From assembly GCA_902489135.1 (NCBI GenBank), contig CABTYW010000093.1, forward strand, positions 1 through 5,304: a stretch of 5,304 nucleotides of DNA, read 5' to 3'. The translations under genes were made by a program, and so were the position numbers. How positions within the stretch are numbered: the stretch's first letter is position 1; every line of letters begins with the position of its first letter. Shown here one piece after another: positions 5,018-5,304 of the stretch. Source of the DNA: an uncultured Synergistaceae bacterium (GTDB lineage Bacteria > Synergistota > Synergistia > Synergistales > Dethiosulfovibrionaceae). The notes beneath the pieces are model-generated. The model made no database searches, was not told the DNA's origin, and was given only the letters and a program-made list of their open reading frames with translations.

Positions 5018-5304
5018 GACCTTTCAAAATGATATGTGGGCGCTCAGTGGTAAAGTTACCGATCGGCGTTCGCAGAAAAAGTCACTTCGGGACCGCACAA
5101 TTCATGAAACGGGAGCCAATAGGGAGACTCAAGAACTGAACTGCATAGGGATTACAGGTGCGCTTGTGAAGGGACCTATGGCCACGAAACGGCAAAGCGG
5201 ACGGGATCGGCCGGAAGCCCCATCGACTCCGTGTCTTCGACCTTTCTCCGACAGGGCGCGAAAGGTCGTCACATCGCCGAAAATACGTCCTCGGCGCAAA
5301 ACGG
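5018..5304. other. Region without a recognised gene upstream of tRNA-Val; several strong stem-loops
   Basis: No recognisable protein or known RNA family was found; RNase P RNA, tmRNA, SRP RNA, 5S rRNA and common riboswitch signatures were looked for. Structure is evident. CATAGG/CCTATG (5144-5149 with 5175-5180) encloses an inner hairpin at 5152-5169. A perfect nine-pair stem lies at 5238-5246 with 5260-5268, with a 13-base loop. A six-pair stem lies at 5275-5280 with 5291-5296. A plus-strand frame is open from ATG 5034 to the edge (90 codons), but its product is very basic, matches no family I know and lacks a clear ribosome binding site, so I do not annotate it. Confidence 0.5.
5035..5304. 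mobile_element. Possible IS21-like transposon end, extending beyond the window
   Basis: From 5035 the plus strand begins TGTGGGCG. Two degenerate 21-base direct repeats, 26 bases apart, start at 5039 and 5065 and share the pattern GGCG-TC-G-AAAGT-AC (about 14 of 22 positions). A 5'-TGT terminus followed by spaced subterminal direct repeats is how IS21-family ends are organised, the repeats being binding sites for the IstA transposase. Against the call, no IstA or IstB reading frame appears in the following 220 bases, and the other end is not in the window. A decayed end, a solitary end or an unrelated repeat pair are all possible. Confidence 0.27.

Noticed and set aside
4870..5139. Plus-strand 89-codon frame containing DTRIELVTSSVSGKRSSS
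   Set aside because: This is the well-known spurious translation of the antisense strand of a tRNA gene; it covers tRNA-Val and its promoter.
5041..5304. RNase P RNA, tmRNA, SRP RNA, 5S rRNA or a common riboswitch
   Set aside because: Signature sequences were looked for on both strands (for example GAGGAAAGTCC of RNase P, the GGAAGGAAGCAGC loop of SRP, and glycine, TPP, SAM and c-di-GMP cores) and none matches.
1..5304. CRISPR array, toxin-antitoxin pair, defence island or prophage genes
   Set aside because: No regularly spaced repeats and no genes of those kinds are present. The coding content is entirely housekeeping.

Overview
The window reads as ordinary housekeeping chromosome from a moderately GC-rich anaerobe. 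The layout (4Fe-4S oxidoreductase linked to TsaB/TsaE, Nnr and AcpS) and the protein style suggest Synergistota (Pyramidobacter/Jonquetella-like). That assignment is inference from memory, not a database result. Every supported gene lies on the minus strand, so transcription runs from right to left.

Right end (about 5018-5304): no gene is recognised. The stretch holds two degenerate ~21-base direct repeats behind a 5'-TGT, resembling an IS21-family transposon end, followed by several strong stem-loops. Next comes tRNA-Val(GAC) at 4889-4963, with a near-consensus sigma70 promoter upstream (4989-5017) and an intrinsic terminator downstream (4849-4876). An AT-rich intergenic region (4725-4848) then carries a candidate promoter for the protein-coding operon.

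Operon (4724 down to 1): acpS (holo-ACP synthase), nnr (bifunctional NAD(P)HX epimerase/dehydratase), tsaE and tsaB (t6A tRNA modification), then a 2-oxoacid:ferredoxin oxidoreductase cluster in the order delta (8-Fe ferredoxin), alpha, beta. The beta gene runs off the left edge. Spacing is tight: acpS-nnr 13 bases, nnr/tsaE 7-base overlap, tsaE/tsaB ATGA overlap, korD/korA 1-base overlap (TAATG), korA-korB 1 base. The only larger gap is 59 bases between tsaB and korD, with no terminator visible there. All seven genes may be co-transcribed, or korDAB may have its own promoter in that gap.

Functionally, acpS, nnr and tsaEB are metabolite-repair, cofactor-activation and translation-fidelity genes. 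The Kor-type complex couples oxidative decarboxylation of a 2-oxoacid to ferredoxin reduction and acyl-CoA formation. No novel defence or mobile system could be demonstrated. The least explained part is the right-hand 290 bases.
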